From JBAZDC01 sp041654595 (GTDB lineage Bacteria; Pseudomonadota; Gammaproteobacteria; Burkholderiales; Burkholderiaceae_B): a DNA stretch of 5,813 bases. Both the position numbers and the translations under genes were made by a program. The stretch lies in contig CAZKBT010000102.1 of the NCBI GenBank assembly GCA_964551305.1, positions 1 through 5,813 of the forward strand, given 5' to 3'. Under the pieces are notes generated by a model. The model ran no database searches. It was not told where the DNA came from and worked only from the letters and a program-made list of their open reading frames with translations. This document shows positions 1 to 5,813 of this stretch, piece by piece. Numbering within the stretch: the stretch's first letter is position 1; each line of letters opens with the position of its first letter.

Positions 1-1847
1 AGAAGAAGCTGCGCGAGCGCATGAAGATCCCCGTCTTCCACGACGACCAGCACGGCACGGCCATCATTTCCTGCGCCGCCATCGTCAACGGCCTGAAGGT
101 CGTCGGCAAGCAAATGGATCAAGTCAGGCTGGTGTGCTCGGGCGCCGGCGCCGCCGCCATCGCCTGCCTGGATCTGCTGGTCACATTGGGCGTGCGCAAC
201 GAGAATATCTTCGTGGTCGATTCGCGCGGCGTGATCTGGAAGGGGCGCGACGCCAACATGGAGCCCACCAAGGCCCGCTACGCCAAGGACACGGACGCCC
301 GGAACCTGGCCGACGTCTGCAGGGACGCCGATATTTTCCTGGGCTGCTCCACCGCCGACGTGCTGACGCCCGACATGGTCAAGTCCATGGCCGCGCGCCC
401 GCTGATCCTGGCCCTGGCCAATCCCAACCCCGAGATCCGACCCGAACTGGCCAAAGCCGCCCGCCCCGACTGCATCATCGCAACCGGCCGGTCGGACTAC
501 CCGAACCAGGTCAACAACGTGCTGTGCTTCCCCTTCATTTTCCGGGGCGCCATGGACGTCGGCGCAACCGTCATCAACGAAGAAATGAAGCTGGCCTGCG
601 TGCACGCGATCGCCGATCTGGCCCAGGCCGAGCAAAACGATGAAGTCGCCAACGCCTATGCGGGCCAGGAGCTGTCCTTCGGCCCGGACTACATCATTCC
701 CAAGCCCTTCGATACCCGCCTGATCCTCAAGATCGCCCCGGCTGTCGCCCAGGCGGCCATGGATTCAGGCGTGGCCTCGCGCCCCATCGACGACATGGAC
801 GCGTATCGCCACAAACTGACCAGCATGGTGTATCACACCGGCCAGCTGATGCGCCCCCTGTTCCAGCAGGCGCGCAGCGCGCCCAAGCGCGTCATCTACG
901 CCGACGGCGAAGACGAGCGCGTGCTGCGCGCGGTGCAAACCATCGTCGACGAAAGCATTGCGCGCCCCATTCTCATCGGCCGTCCGGGCGTCATCGCCAT
1001 GCGCATCGAAAAATTCGGCCTGCGCCTGAAAGCCGACGAGCATTTCGACATCGTCGATCCAGAGGACGACGAGCGCTTCAACGAAACCTGGCACGCGTAT
1101 TACAAGATGAAGGCGCGCGACGGCGTCACGCCCGACATCGCCAAGGCGATGATACGCAAGCACAACTCGCTGATCGGCGTCATGCTGCTGCAGCGCGGCG
1201 ACGCGGACGCCATGCTGTGCGGCGTGACCAGCCGCTATGACAATCAATTGAAGTACATCGAAGAGGTCATCGGCCTGAAGGCCGGCGTGAAGACGTTCGC
1301 CGCCATGAACGTGCTGATGCTGCCCACGCAGACCCTGTTCATCTGCGACACGCACGTCAACGAAGATCCGACGGCGGACCAAATAGCGGACATGACCATC
1401 CAGGCCGCCAATGAAATCCTGCGCTTTGGCATCACCCCCAAGATCGCCCTGCTGTCGCACTCGAACTTCGGCAGCCGCCCTTCGGCCTCGTCGCGCAAAA
1501 TGGCCGAAGCCCGCCGCCTGATCGCCGAGCGCGCGCCCGAGCTCGAGGTCGACGGCGAAATGCATGCCGACTCCGCCTTGTCGGAAAAAATCCGCTTCAA
1601 GGCTTTCCCCGATTCGACCCTGAAGGGGCCGGCCAACCTGCTGATCACGCCGAACCTGGATACCGGCAACATCACCTACAACATGCTGAAGATGACGGGC
1701 AGCAACGGCGTGGCCATGGGCCCGGTACTCCTGGGCGCCGCGCGCCCCGTGCACATCCTGACCACCAGCTCGACGGCGCGGCGCATCATCAACATGACGG
1801 CGCTGGCCGTCGTGGATGCCCAGCAGGAAGTCGGCCAGGCGACATAG
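1..1847 (+). CDS. maeB: NADP-dependent malic enzyme with C-terminal phosphotransacetylase-like domain (5' partial)
   Basis: Oxidatively decarboxylates malate to pyruvate with reduction of NADP+, in the cytoplasm. The reading frame is open from base 3 (bases 1-2 end a split codon), and the stop is TAG at 1845-1847. The ATG at 21 is internal, because conserved malic-enzyme sequence (KKLRERMKIPVFHDDQHGTA) runs through it. Counting that Met as 1: D8/D9 of FHDDQHGTA belong to the metal/substrate site; a Rossmann dinucleotide motif GAGAAA lies at 41-46, ending at VVDSRG 65-70; ALANPNPEI is at 131-139 and NQVNNVLCFPFIFRG at 162-176. From about 275 to 605 comes a phosphotransacetylase-like domain, including SNFGS (481-485) and TPNLDTGNITYN (543-554). 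This two-domain plan is that of E. coli MaeB (759 aa), so about 150 N-terminal residues are missing, including the catalytic Tyr and Lys. In that family the PTA domain is regulatory. NADP preference is inferred from family membership. Confidence 0.96.
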   Translation, partial: KKLRERMKIPVFHDDQHGTAIISCAAIVNGLKVVGKQMDQVRLVCSGAGAAAIACLDLLVTLGVRNENIFVVDSRGVIWKGRDANMEPTKARYAKDTDARNLADVCRDADIFLGCSTADVLTPDMVKSMAARPLILALANPNPEIRPELAKAARPDCIIATGRSDYPNQVNNVLCFPFIFRGAMDVGATVINEEMKLACVHAIADLAQAEQNDEVANAYAGQELSFGPDYIIPKPFDTRLILKIAPAVAQAAMDSGVASRPIDDMDAYRHKLTSMVYHTGQLMRPLFQQARSAPKRVIYADGEDERVLRAVQTIVDESIARPILIGRPGVIAMRIEKFGLRLKADEHFDIVDPEDDERFNETWHAYYKMKARDGVTPDIAKAMIRKHNSLIGVMLLQRGDADAMLCGVTSRYDNQLKYIEEVIGLKAGVKTFAAMNVLMLPTQTLFICDTHVNEDPTADQIADMTIQAANEILRFGITPKIALLSHSNFGSRPSASSRKMAEARRLIAERAPELEVDGEMHADSALSEKIRFKAFPDSTLKGPANLLITPNLDTGNITYNMLKMTGSNGVAMGPVLLGAARPVHILTTSSTARRIINMTALAVVDAQQEVGQAT

Positions 1848-1894
1848 AGGCGGACCCGATCGGCGATGTCCGCCTCGCTCGGCGGGCATCGCCG
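1847..1894 (+). terminator. GC-rich hairpin(s) in the maeB/gltA convergent gap, candidate terminator
   Basis: The 59-nt gap between the maeB and gltA stop codons contains a 14-bp stem, 1861-1874 paired with 1881-1894, around the 6-nt loop TCGCTC. The only non-Watson-Crick pair is T1869/G1886. It forms a G-U pair in RNA read from the + strand but an A-C mismatch in RNA read from the - strand, so the fold suits the maeB transcript slightly better. A second perfect 9-bp stem, 1847-1855 with 1868-1876, shares bases with the first, so both cannot form together. No T-run follows on either strand, so this is not a textbook intrinsic terminator. Position and strength suggest a shared transcription end or an RNA 3'-end stabiliser. 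Confidence 0.55.
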
Positions 1895-1906
1895 CCAAGC
1901 AGCCGT

Positions 1907-3211
1907 TCAGCCGCGCTTGGGCACGTCGCGTTCCACGGCGCCCGTGTACAGCTGGCGAGGACGTCCGATCTTGTAGTCGGGATCGGACAGCATTTCGCTC
2001 CATTGAGCAATCCAGCCCACTGTACGCGCCAAAGCGAAAATGGCCGTGAACAAGGACGTGGGAATGCCGATGGCGCGCTGCACGATGCCCGAGTAGAAGT
2101 CCACGTTCGGATAGAGCTTGCGTTCGACGAAATACGGGTCTTCGAGCGCGATGCGCTCCAGCTCCATGGCCAGCTTGAACAGCGGATCATTTTCCAGGCC
2201 CAGGGCCGCCAGGACTTCCTTGCACGTTTCCTGCATCAGCTTTGCGCGCGGGTCGTAGTTCTTGTAGACGCGGTGGCCAAAGCCCATCAGGCGCACGCCC
2301 GAATTCTTGTCCTTAACCTTTTCCATGAACTCGCCGACTTTCTCGACGCCGCCGTTGGCCTGAAGCTCTTCGAGCATCTGCAGGCACGCCTCGTTGGCGC
2401 CGCCGTGAGCGGGGCCCCACAAGCAGCCCACGCCCGCGGCGATAGCCGCGAACGGATTGGTGCCCGACGAGCCGCACAGGCGCACGGTGGAGGTCGACGC
2501 GTTCTGCTCGTGATCGGCATGCAGGATGAAGATGCGATCCAGCGCGCGCTCGACGACTTCATTGACCTTGTATTCTTCGCACGGCGTGGCGAACATCATG
2601 CGCAGGAAATTGCCGGTGTACGACAAGTTGTTCTGCGGATAGATGAAAGGCTGTCCTTGCGAATATTTATAGGCCATCGCCACCAGCGTGGGCATCTTGG
2701 CGATCAGGCGAATGGCAGAGATATGGCGATGGCGCGGATTCGTAATGTCCGTCGAGTCGTGATAGAAGGCCGACAGCGCCCCCACCAAGCCGGTCAGCAC
2801 CGCCATCGGGTGCGCGTCGCGACGGAAACCGCGCAGGAAGAAATGCAGCTGCTCGTTGACCATCGTATGATTGGTCACCTGCGAATCGAAGTCCGCTTTC
2901 TGCTCGCCGTCGGGCAGCTCGCCGTTCAGGATCAAGTAGCAGATATCCAGGAAGTCGCAGCTTTGCGCCAACTGGTCGATCGGATAGCCGCGGTACAACA
3001 GCTGTCCTTGATCGCCGTCGATGTAGGTAATGCTCGACTCGCACGACGCGGTCGACAAGAAACCCGGGTCATAGGTAAACATGCCGCTCTTGCCGTAAAG
3101 CTTACGTATGTCGATGACGTCCGGACCGACCGTGCCCTGATAGACAGGAAACTCGATCGACTCGGAGCCATCGGAAAATGACAACGTCGCTTTCTTATCT
3201 GATAATTGCAT
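1907..3211 (-). CDS. gltA: Citrate synthase, type II (Gram-negative allosteric form)
   Basis: Condenses oxaloacetate with acetyl-CoA to citrate and CoA, the entry step of the TCA cycle, in the cytoplasm. The protein has 434 aa against 427 in E. coli GltA and aligns from end to end by eye. Active-site elements are present: H231 in LHADHEQNAST, H269 in GPAHGGAN, H313-R314 in GFGHRVYKNYDPRA, D371 in PNVDFYSG, and the C-terminal RPRQLYTG arginines 417/419. H269 and D371 correspond to E. coli H264 and D362. The N-terminal extension of about 50 residues, with beta-strand character, is typical of hexameric type II enzymes. Residues matching the E. coli NADH site (Y150, R168, K172, C211) are kept, so NADH inhibition is plausible. 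The ATG at 3211 is set by TAAGGA seven bases upstream. It is the last gene of the sdh cluster, 17 nt after sdhE, and converges on maeB. Confidence 0.98.
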   Translation of the reverse strand: MQLSDKKATLSFSDGSESIEFPVYQGTVGPDVIDIRKLYGKSGMFTYDPGFLSTASCESSITYIDGDQGQLLYRGYPIDQLAQSCDFLDICYLILNGELPDGEQKADFDSQVTNHTMVNEQLHFFLRGFRRDAHPMAVLTGLVGALSAFYHDSTDITNPRHRHISAIRLIAKMPTLVAMAYKYSQGQPFIYPQNNLSYTGNFLRMMFATPCEEYKVNEVVERALDRIFILHADHEQNASTSTVRLCGSSGTNPFAAIAAGVGCLWGPAHGGANEACLQMLEELQANGGVEKVGEFMEKVKDKNSGVRLMGFGHRVYKNYDPRAKLMQETCKEVLAALGLENDPLFKLAMELERIALEDPYFVERKLYPNVDFYSGIVQRAIGIPTSLFTAIFALARTVGWIAQWSEMLSDPDYKIGRPRQLYTGAVERDVPKRG

Positions 3212-3218
3212 CTTTTAT

Positions 3219-3224
3219 TCCTTA
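3219..3224 (-). promoter_or_regulatory. Ribosome binding site of gltA
   Basis: On the - strand TAAGGA lies 7 nt upstream of the gltA ATG, in the 17-nt gap after the sdhE stop. It fixes the gltA start at 3211. The surrounding stretch (about 3183-3235) is clearly AT-richer than the flanking genes, which should keep the start site unstructured. Confidence 0.8.
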
Positions 3225-3228
3225 GAAG

Positions 3229-3489
3229 TTACAGCTCTCGCATTTGAGCAACCAGCCTGCGAATGTCGGGCGTGTCGTAGACGCCCTGCGCCTCCTTGCG
3301 GGCCAGCAATACGTCCAACAAGTCGTTATCGCCCATTTCAAACAACAAAGACAAGGCGGCAACGTCGTTATCGGTCAGTTCCAATTCATGCGCGTCCAGA
3401 AAGCGGGTAATGATCAGATCATTCTCCAGCAGGCCACGGCGCGCACGCCAGCGCAAGCGAGTGCGGTCCAGCTCCGACAACGTATTCAT
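3229..3489 (-). CDS. sdhE: Succinate dehydrogenase flavinylation factor SdhE (DUF339/YgfY/CptB family)
   Basis: Small soluble helper that promotes covalent attachment of FAD to the SdhA flavoprotein. The protein has 86 aa (E. coli SdhE has 88) and should be all-helical. The family's signature RGxxE motif is RGLLE at residues 18-22, preceded by a basic stretch (RLRWRAR). Further family-like features are the acidic middle segment LELTDNDVAAL and the MGDNDLLDVLL segment. It sits between sdhB (14-nt gap) and gltA (17-nt gap) on the same strand, beside its client sdhA, which strongly supports the assignment. In E. coli the orthologue was first described as YgfY, away from sdh, and CptB was proposed as a toxin-antitoxin partner; nothing here suggests a toxin partner. 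The start is ATG at 3489, with no credible upstream alternative before the sdhB stop. Confidence 0.95.
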   Translation of the reverse strand: MNTLSELDRTRLRWRARRGLLENDLIITRFLDAHELELTDNDVAALSLLFEMGDNDLLDVLLARKEAQGVYDTPDIRRLVAQMREL

Positions 3490-3495
3490 AGGCTA

Positions 3496-3505
3496 TCCAT
3501 TTCCT
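3496..3505 (-). promoter_or_regulatory. Ribosome binding region of sdhE, overlapping the sdhB stop codon
   Basis: Two weak Shine-Dalgarno candidates precede the sdhE ATG. AGGA (3502-3505) overlaps the sdhB TAG stop but is 12 nt from the ATG, longer than ideal. GGA (3496-3498) is 6 nt from the ATG but short. The overlap suggests translation coupled to termination on sdhB. This is an inference from spacing only. Confidence 0.5.
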
Positions 3506-4220
3506 AAATAGTACGACGGACCAGAAGCTCCTTGATCTTGCCGATCGCCTTGGAAGGATTCAAACCTTTTGGACAGACGTCCACGCAATTCATGATGGTG
3601 TGGCAGCGGAACAAACGATACGGATCTTCCAAGTTGTCCAGGCGCTCGCCGGTCGCCTCGTCGCGGGAATCCGCAATGAAGCGATAGGCTTGCAGCAAGC
3701 CGGCGGGCCCGACGAACTTGTCGGGATTCCACCAGAACGACGGGCACGACGTCGAGCAGCATGCGCACAAAATACACTCGTACAGACCATCGAGCTCTTC
3801 GCGGGCTTCAGGCGTCTGCAGACGCTCTTTTTCCGGTGGCGGCTGATCATTGATCAGGAACGGCTTGACCGAATGATACTGATTGAAGAAGCTTGTCATG
3901 TCGACGATCAGATCACGCACTACCGGCAAGCCCGGCAACGGACGAAGAACGATGGGCTCTTTGAGTTCGCGCAGGTTAGTCGTACAGGCCAAGCCGTTCT
4001 TGCCGTTTATGTTCATGGCATCGGAACCGCAAACGCCTTCGCGGCACGAGCGGCGGATGGCCAAGCTGTCGTCGACGTCGTTCTTGATGCGCACCAGGGC
4101 ATCGAGCAGCATCTTGTCGGTGGGCTGCAGCTCGACGTCGAGCTTTTGCATGTAGGGCCGCTCGTCCTTGTCGGGATCATAGCGGTAGATTTCAAACTTA
4201 ACGATACGTTTCTGGCTCAT
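3504..4220 (-). CDS. sdhB: Succinate dehydrogenase iron-sulfur subunit
   Basis: Carries electrons from the SdhA flavin to ubiquinone through three Fe-S clusters. It is part of complex II on the cytoplasmic face of the inner membrane. Length is 238 aa, the same as E. coli SdhB, and cluster ligands fall at nearly the same numbers. The N-terminal ferredoxin-like domain binds [2Fe-2S] through C59, C64, D67 and C79 (CREGVCGSDAM); the Asp ligand is an E. coli-like trait. The C-terminal domain binds [4Fe-4S] through C149, C152, C155 and C216, and [3Fe-4S] through C159, C206 and C212. Residues associated with the quinone site in E. coli are present: S161, W164, H207 and I209. All cluster ligands are intact. 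It starts 13 nt after the sdhA stop, with AGGA seven bases before the ATG, and is followed by sdhE. Confidence 0.98.
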   Translation of the reverse strand: MSQKRIVKFEIYRYDPDKDERPYMQKLDVELQPTDKMLLDALVRIKNDVDDSLAIRRSCREGVCGSDAMNINGKNGLACTTNLRELKEPIVLRPLPGLPVVRDLIVDMTSFFNQYHSVKPFLINDQPPPEKERLQTPEAREELDGLYECILCACCSTSCPSFWWNPDKFVGPAGLLQAYRFIADSRDEATGERLDNLEDPYRLFRCHTIMNCVDVCPKGLNPSKAIGKIKELLVRRTI

Positions 4221-4227
4221 TTCTGTG

Positions 4228-4231
4228 TCCT
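4228..4231 (-). promoter_or_regulatory. Ribosome binding site of sdhB
   Basis: AGGA on the - strand lies 7 nt before the sdhB ATG at 4220, inside the 13-nt gap after the sdhA TAA. It supports this start over internal Met codons and fits a translationally close-packed operon. Confidence 0.7.
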
Positions 4232-4233
4232 GC

Positions 4234-5813
4234 TTAGAAGGTACGCGCCTTGGGCGGGAAGCTGTCGACGGTCAGCGGCTTCATTTGCACCGGCTTGTAA
4301 TCCAGGCGGCCGCCTTCGGAATACCACAAGGTGTGGCGCAGCCAGTTTTCGTCGTCGCGCTCCGGATGATCGTTCAGCGCATGCGCGCCGCGGCTTTCCG
4401 TGCGAGCTGCGGCGGATTTGATCGTCGCGCGCGCGACCTCGATCATGTTGGTCAGTTCCAGCGCTTCGATGCGCGCGGTATTGAAGACCTTGGATTTGTC
4501 CTTGTAGTAGACGTGTTCCACCTGGGGGGCGATGCTTTCGATGGACTCGACGCCCTTGTTCAGCAGATCCAGGGTGCGGAACACGCCGCAATGGTGCTGC
4601 ATGGACGCGCGGATCGCGGCGCCGACGTCCTGCGTCTTTTCGCCCGATGTGCGGCTTTCCAGCGTGTTGACCCGGTCCAGCGAATAATCGATGGCCGATT
4701 CGGGGATGGGCTCGTGCGCATGCTGACGCTCGGGGTGGCTGTTGACGATGTGGTTGCCCGCAGCGCGGCCGAACACGATGAGATCCAGCAGGGAGTTCGT
4801 GCCCAGGCGATTGGCGCCGTGCACCGATACCGCCGCGCATTCGCCGATGGCGTACAAGCCCTTGACGATTTTTTCCTCGCCGTTCTTGCGTTCCACGACT
4901 TGGCCGTTGTAGGTTGCGGGGATGCCGCCCATTTGATAGTGGATGGTCGGCACGACGGGGATGGGATCCTTGATCGGGTCGATGTTGGCGAACTTGATGG
5001 CGATTTCACGAATCGACGGCAAGCGCTTTTGAATGACGTCGGCGCCCAGGTGGTCCAGCTTGAGGACCACGTAGCTGCCGTCGCCGCAACCGCGGCCTTC
5101 CTTGATTTCCTGATCCATCGAACGGGAGACGAAATCGCGCGGGGCCAGGTCCTTGAGCGTGGGCGCGTAGCGCTCCATGAAGCGCTCGCCATCTTTATTG
5201 AGCAGGATGCCGCCTTCGCCGCGCACGCCTTCGGTGATCAGCACGCCGGCGCCGGCCACGCCAGTGGGGTGGAATTGCCAGAACTCCATGTCCTGCAACG
5301 GCAGGCCGGCCCGCGCCACCATGCCCAGGCCGTCGCCGGTATTGATGAACGCGTTGGTCGACGCGGCCCAGATGCGCCCCGCCCCGCCGGTGGCCAGCAC
5401 GGTCTGCTTGGCCTCGAGGACGTAGATGTCGCCCGTTTCCATTTCAAGCGCGGTCACGCCCAGCACGTCGCCGGCGTCGTTGCGCAGCAGGTCGAGCGCC
5501 ATCCATTCGACGAAAAACTGGGTGCGGGCCGCCACGTTGCGCTGATAGAGCGTATGCAGCATCGCATGGCCGGTACGGTCGGCCGCCGCACAGGCGCGCT
5601 GCACGGGCTTTTCGCCGAAATTGGCCGTATGCCCGCCGAAGGGACGCTGATAGATGGTGCCGTCGGCGTTGCGGTCGAAAGGCATGCCGAAGTGCTCGAG
5701 CTCGTACACGGCGTTGGGCGCTTCGCGGCACATGAACTCGATCGCATCCTGATCGCCCAGCCAGTCCGACCCCTTGACGGTGTCGTACATGTGCCAGGTC
5801 CAGTGATCGGGCG
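4234..5813 (-). CDS. sdhA: Succinate dehydrogenase flavoprotein subunit (5' partial)
   Basis: Oxidises succinate to fumarate at a covalently bound FAD and passes electrons to SdhB. The frame is open to the right edge and already encodes conserved sequence there (PDHWTWHMYDTVKGSDW), so the Met codon at 5790 is internal. About 60 N-terminal residues are outside the window, including the first Rossmann motif and the His that carries FAD (E. coli H45). Counting the Met at 5790 as 1, residues matching the E. coli active site are intact: H174 in QFHPTG (H242), T186-E187 in ITEGVRGEGG (T254-E255), R218 in APRDFVSR (R286), H284 in PTIHYQMGGIP (H354) and R328 in GANRLGTNSLLDL (R399). A FAD-domain ATGGAGR lies at 133-139. 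The C-terminal helical and capping region ends with TAA at 4234-4236. It heads the visible cluster; sdhC and sdhD are expected just beyond the edge. Confidence 0.98.
   Translation of the reverse strand, partial: PDHWTWHMYDTVKGSDWLGDQDAIEFMCREAPNAVYELEHFGMPFDRNADGTIYQRPFGGHTANFGEKPVQRACAAADRTGHAMLHTLYQRNVAARTQFFVEWMALDLLRNDAGDVLGVTALEMETGDIYVLEAKQTVLATGGAGRIWAASTNAFINTGDGLGMVARAGLPLQDMEFWQFHPTGVAGAGVLITEGVRGEGGILLNKDGERFMERYAPTLKDLAPRDFVSRSMDQEIKEGRGCGDGSYVVLKLDHLGADVIQKRLPSIREIAIKFANIDPIKDPIPVVPTIHYQMGGIPATYNGQVVERKNGEEKIVKGLYAIGECAAVSVHGANRLGTNSLLDLIVFGRAAGNHIVNSHPERQHAHEPIPESAIDYSLDRVNTLESRTSGEKTQDVGAAIRASMQHHCGVFRTLDLLNKGVESIESIAPQVEHVYYKDKSKVFNTARIEALELTNMIEVARATIKSAAARTESRGAHALNDHPERDDENWLRHTLWYSEGGRLDYKPVQMKPLTVDSFPPKARTF

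Noticed and set aside
21..23. ATG at 21 as the true start of maeB
   Set aside because: The frame is open upstream to the window edge, and the codons before it (KKLRER) fit conserved malic-enzyme sequence. The protein would also lack its N-terminal catalytic domain.
765..2003. 412-codon open frame on the - strand, antisense to maeB
   Set aside because: The translation is rich in Arg, His, Ala and Gly with no recognisable domain. maeB in the opposite frame is fully conserved. Long stop-free antisense frames are expected where codon third positions are mostly G or C.
2003..3181. 392-codon open frame on the + strand, antisense to gltA
   Set aside because: It lies almost wholly inside the unambiguous citrate synthase gene, has low-complexity Arg/His/Gln-rich composition and no family resemblance. 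It is a codon-bias shadow.
3183..3240. AT-rich stretch between sdhE and gltA as a separate gltA promoter
   Set aside because: No convincing pair of -35 and -10 boxes with correct spacing was seen in the 17-nt gap or just around it. The low GC is explained by the start region and its Shine-Dalgarno.
3600..4421. 273-codon open frame on the + strand, antisense to sdhB and the end of sdhA
   Set aside because: It overlaps two intact conserved genes, with no plausible ribosome binding site noticed and no recognisable motif.
5788..5790. ATG at 5790 (- strand) as the true start of sdhA
   Set aside because: The codons upstream to the edge encode the conserved HWTWH segment of SdhA, and a start here would drop the FAD-binding N-terminus. 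The gene is simply cut by the window.

Overview
The window is a compact, gene-dense piece of a GC-rich betaproteobacterial chromosome. Protein sequences and gene order look most like Alcaligenaceae (Bordetella/Achromobacter group). That placement rests on recognition of the proteins, not on a database search. Nearly all of the sequence is coding, and every gene belongs to the TCA cycle or its malate/pyruvate branch.

Layout. On the + strand, 1-1847 holds the 3' four-fifths of maeB, a NADP-type malic enzyme fused to a phosphotransacetylase-like C-terminal domain; its first ~150 codons lie left of the window. A 59-nt convergent gap (1848-1906) contains a strong GC-rich hairpin, the probable shared transcription end. 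On the - strand, read right to left, come sdhA (5' truncated at the right edge, ends at 4234), sdhB (4220-3504), sdhE (3489-3229) and gltA (3211-1907). The gaps between them are only 13, 14 and 17 nt, and each downstream gene has a recognisable Shine-Dalgarno sequence. This looks like one transcription unit, presumably preceded by sdhC and sdhD beyond the right edge.

How the genes work together. SdhA and SdhB form the catalytic, membrane-extrinsic arm of succinate dehydrogenase (complex II). SdhE helps attach FAD covalently to SdhA. GltA is a Gram-negative type II citrate synthase that condenses oxaloacetate with acetyl-CoA. MaeB, transcribed towards them, drains malate to pyruvate and makes NADPH. 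All visible catalytic and cofactor residues are intact, with no frameshifts, insertion elements, tRNAs, CRISPR arrays or signs of horizontal transfer.

I found no previously undescribed system. The modest points of interest are the overlapping, mutually exclusive hairpins between maeB and gltA, the degenerate (probably regulatory) phosphotransacetylase motif in MaeB, the retained NADH-site residues in GltA, and the sdhE-gltA placement.
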